Made by a program: the position numbers and the translations under genes. DNA of 64,000 nucleotides from Lytechinus pictus (Eukaryota; Echinodermata; Echinoidea; Temnopleuroida; Toxopneustidae): positions 8,199,501 through 8,263,500 of the forward strand of contig NC_087245.1 in NCBI RefSeq assembly GCF_037042905.1, given 5' to 3'. The notes beneath the pieces were generated by a model. The model did not search any database and had not been told where the DNA came from. It worked only from the letters and a program-made list of their open reading frames with translations. Below, piece after piece: positions 62,065 through 64,000 of this stretch (position 1 is its first letter; each line of letters begins with the position of its first letter).

Positions 62065-63470
62065 CAAATTTTATGGCGGGCCGCACTGAGATTATCGACA
62101 GCAATATCTTCACATCATTTTGGTTCCAACCTTCGCAAATGCCTCGATCCCCCAACCCATAAAAACAAAATAAATCACATCAAAACCAAGAAAAAAAGGA
62201 GAAAGGAACGGTTTAGAGAGTAGAGTTGTACCTGCTTGCATTATATTATTCTTCATTTGATTGGAATTTTTCTTTCCGAAACCACCATGTTATTTTTTAT
62301 TCCCGGCCTTCGCTCGTTCTATTTGAGACACCGTCGTTAATTTCAGATCAACTTTTTGTCTGCTGCCGTAATGGTCACCTATTTGTCGCTAGAGTTGACC
62401 CATAGCGCAAGCTCGCTGCATCTGCTGCGCTTCAGAGCTCCGTGAAGGTGACCGCAAAGCTTTCGGCGGAGCGGAGACCCCCCCCCCCCACCCCCGCCGC
62501 ACACCATGCCTCAGCTCAGGCCCATAGACAAATAAATACGTAGGCATATCGCAGCACATGCACATATTAGTCTGCTGGGCAAACCCTTCACTCGAGTTAA
62601 GGGTCTGAATGTGCAGCCTACTCATGCCTTGTGTACTGAAGGCTCTCTCGCTCACAGCAAGTTTTGTATGTGCTAGTCTTTGCGTGGAGGCACACTTATT
62701 GATCAAAGTTCCAATCAGGGTCTGTGCCTGCAGACTACGCACAGATTGGCACAGACAAGGAAAGGTCAAGAAACTTTTTCAAACTTTACGTCGATTCGAT
62801 GACGTAATTATAAGCAAAGCTGGCTCGAAAGCTAGTTTTAATTGTATATATATTTTTTATTGATTTTCAGATACTACGTTTTTATTTTTTCAAAAAAAAT
62901 AAATTTATTTTTGTTAATATTTTAAATTAACTAAAAAACAATTTAAACTATTAACAATACAAATGCGGCTAAAAAAATAGCTAACGAATTCGATCGAGTC
63001 TTTAAGATGGCGATCTCCATGTAAACAAATAAAAATATCGCGAAATGAGAAAGTGCTAGTAATGCTATATAAGGAAATGGCCACATATTAATACACATGT
63101 AAAATATGAAAATATTTTGACGATCGTACTCTAAAGCAGTTTTATTGTACTAATGTTAGATCTACATCCTGCTACACCCACAAGAGACTGAGACGAGGGT
63201 TGCCAGAATTATATGCAGCAGATATGATTATGAGATCCAATCAACGACAACGCCTCAGTCCCGCATGTTAATGCTGGTGTGAGTATGATATGATGGGGCG
63301 GGGGGGGGGGGGGGGGGGGCACGAGTTCACTGCAACCACCCTGCCTATATATGGGGAATCAACATTATAGATACACAACACACATTACAAAAAATTCTTC
63401 AAAATATTATCACTGTCTTTTGAGCAAAATTTCCATAGGCCTAGGCTAGATCATATTGTAGATACCGGTA
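62065..63470. other. Repeat-rich intergenic DNA
   Basis: GC-rich patch at 62390-62770 with a C9 run and a 126-codon minus frame judged non-coding; AAGATGGCG at 63004-63012; a G22 run at 63299-63320. No convincing gene. Confidence 0.45.
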
Positions 63471-63477
63471 TTACCTC

Positions 63478-63565
63478 GGGCGAAGTTCGTGCAGGCGCAG
63501 CTAGGCTCCACTCATAGAGATATATCTCTATGGCTCCACTCCACTTCACTACGCTCCACCTACCT
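63478..63565. repeat. Module related to 52236-52346, split by an 18-bp palindrome
   Basis: AAGTTCGTGCAGGC, GGCTCCACTC and CACTACGCTCCACCTACC are shared with 52236-52300. Here the perfect palindrome ATAGAGATATATCTCTAT (63514-63531) sits between two copies of GGCTCCACTC (63504-63513, 63532-63541). Confidence 0.75.
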
Positions 63566-64000
63566 GGACTTCGGGACGGTGAACCAGTTTGCATATACCG
63601 AGTGACAAAGATGGGATGAAATGATGGTTTATTGTAAAAATTACAGAAAAAAAATATAACGAGAAAGATAAATACTATAGGCTAGCTTAATATCTTATTC
63701 TACACCCGTATTTCACTCCGTGTCCATCCTCCGCCTCCGGTTATCCTCAAAATTGGTGATTCTGGGCCAGTATCAAATTCCTCACACATTATTCACGGCC
63801 GATTTCAAAACATTGCATGCAACGAACGTAGAGGGCAGCAACACACATCAGTGTTGCTATAGTATTATATTAAGAAGGTCCACTCAATACGCGCATATAC
63901 AACTGACATATAGATCTATTACTTTGTTGAAGTGATAGAATGATTTGAAAAAAAACTCTCTCTTAATTTTGATTTTAAACTATTCCATAGAAACATTTTA
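63566..64000. other. Intergenic DNA at the window end
   Basis: Nothing recognised. Confidence 0.45.

Noticed and set aside
62389-62769. 126-codon minus frame with a Ser/Arg-rich end
   Set aside because: Lies in repeat-like GC-rich sequence with a C9 run; no recognisable domain and no splice context.

Overview
The window is animal nuclear DNA, most likely from an echinoderm and probably a sea urchin. Its genes are spread over many short GT-AG exons, it is AT-rich, and it is packed with short interspersed repeats. Repeat signatures I associate with echinoid genomes include TACATGTA and AGGCCT palindromes, GCGAGCGAAGCGAGCG modules, long poly-G/C runs, and many foldback (inverted-repeat) elements. 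The species call is inference; the eukaryotic call is read directly from the sequence.

Two conserved housekeeping genes are reconstructed almost completely and point at each other tail to tail. (1) SNRNP40, the WD40 protein of the U5 snRNP, is on the + strand with nine coding exons from 10961 to 23451 (349 aa). (2) PI4KB, phosphatidylinositol 4-kinase beta, is on the - strand with thirteen coding exons from 50131 down to 31891 (914 aa). A non-coding first exon and promoter for PI4KB are suspected at about 52861-53300. In both genes every exon junction joins in phase. The two stop codons are about 8.4 kb apart.

Region by region: 1-10.8 kb is repeat-rich and upstream of SNRNP40. It holds a truncated non-LTR retrotransposon, a SINE-like copy, several foldback elements, one 108-bp hairpin element with a perfect 8-bp target duplication, and two possible orphan terminal exons. 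10.8-23.8 kb is SNRNP40, whose introns hold at least five inverted-repeat elements and a GC-richer island in intron 1 with possible coding sequence. 23.8-31.6 kb is intergenic and nearly feature-free except for one 398-bp element with a 6-bp target duplication. 31.6-50.2 kb is PI4KB, with an L2-type reverse transcriptase fragment, two CAT-repeat blocks, a 163-bp tandem array carrying nuclear-receptor-type DR1 sites, and a TTCGCG-rich element. 50.2-64 kb is the PI4KB 5' region followed by a dense repeat landscape, including a 1.57-kb element nested inside a diverged tandem array.

The two genes have no functional link I can infer beyond adjacency: one acts in nuclear pre-mRNA splicing, the other makes PI4P at the Golgi. 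I did not find a new multi-gene system. The interesting material is the repeat biology (clean target duplications, TTAA-terminated foldbacks, repeat-borne DR1/E-box arrays) and a few unexplained coding-like islands.
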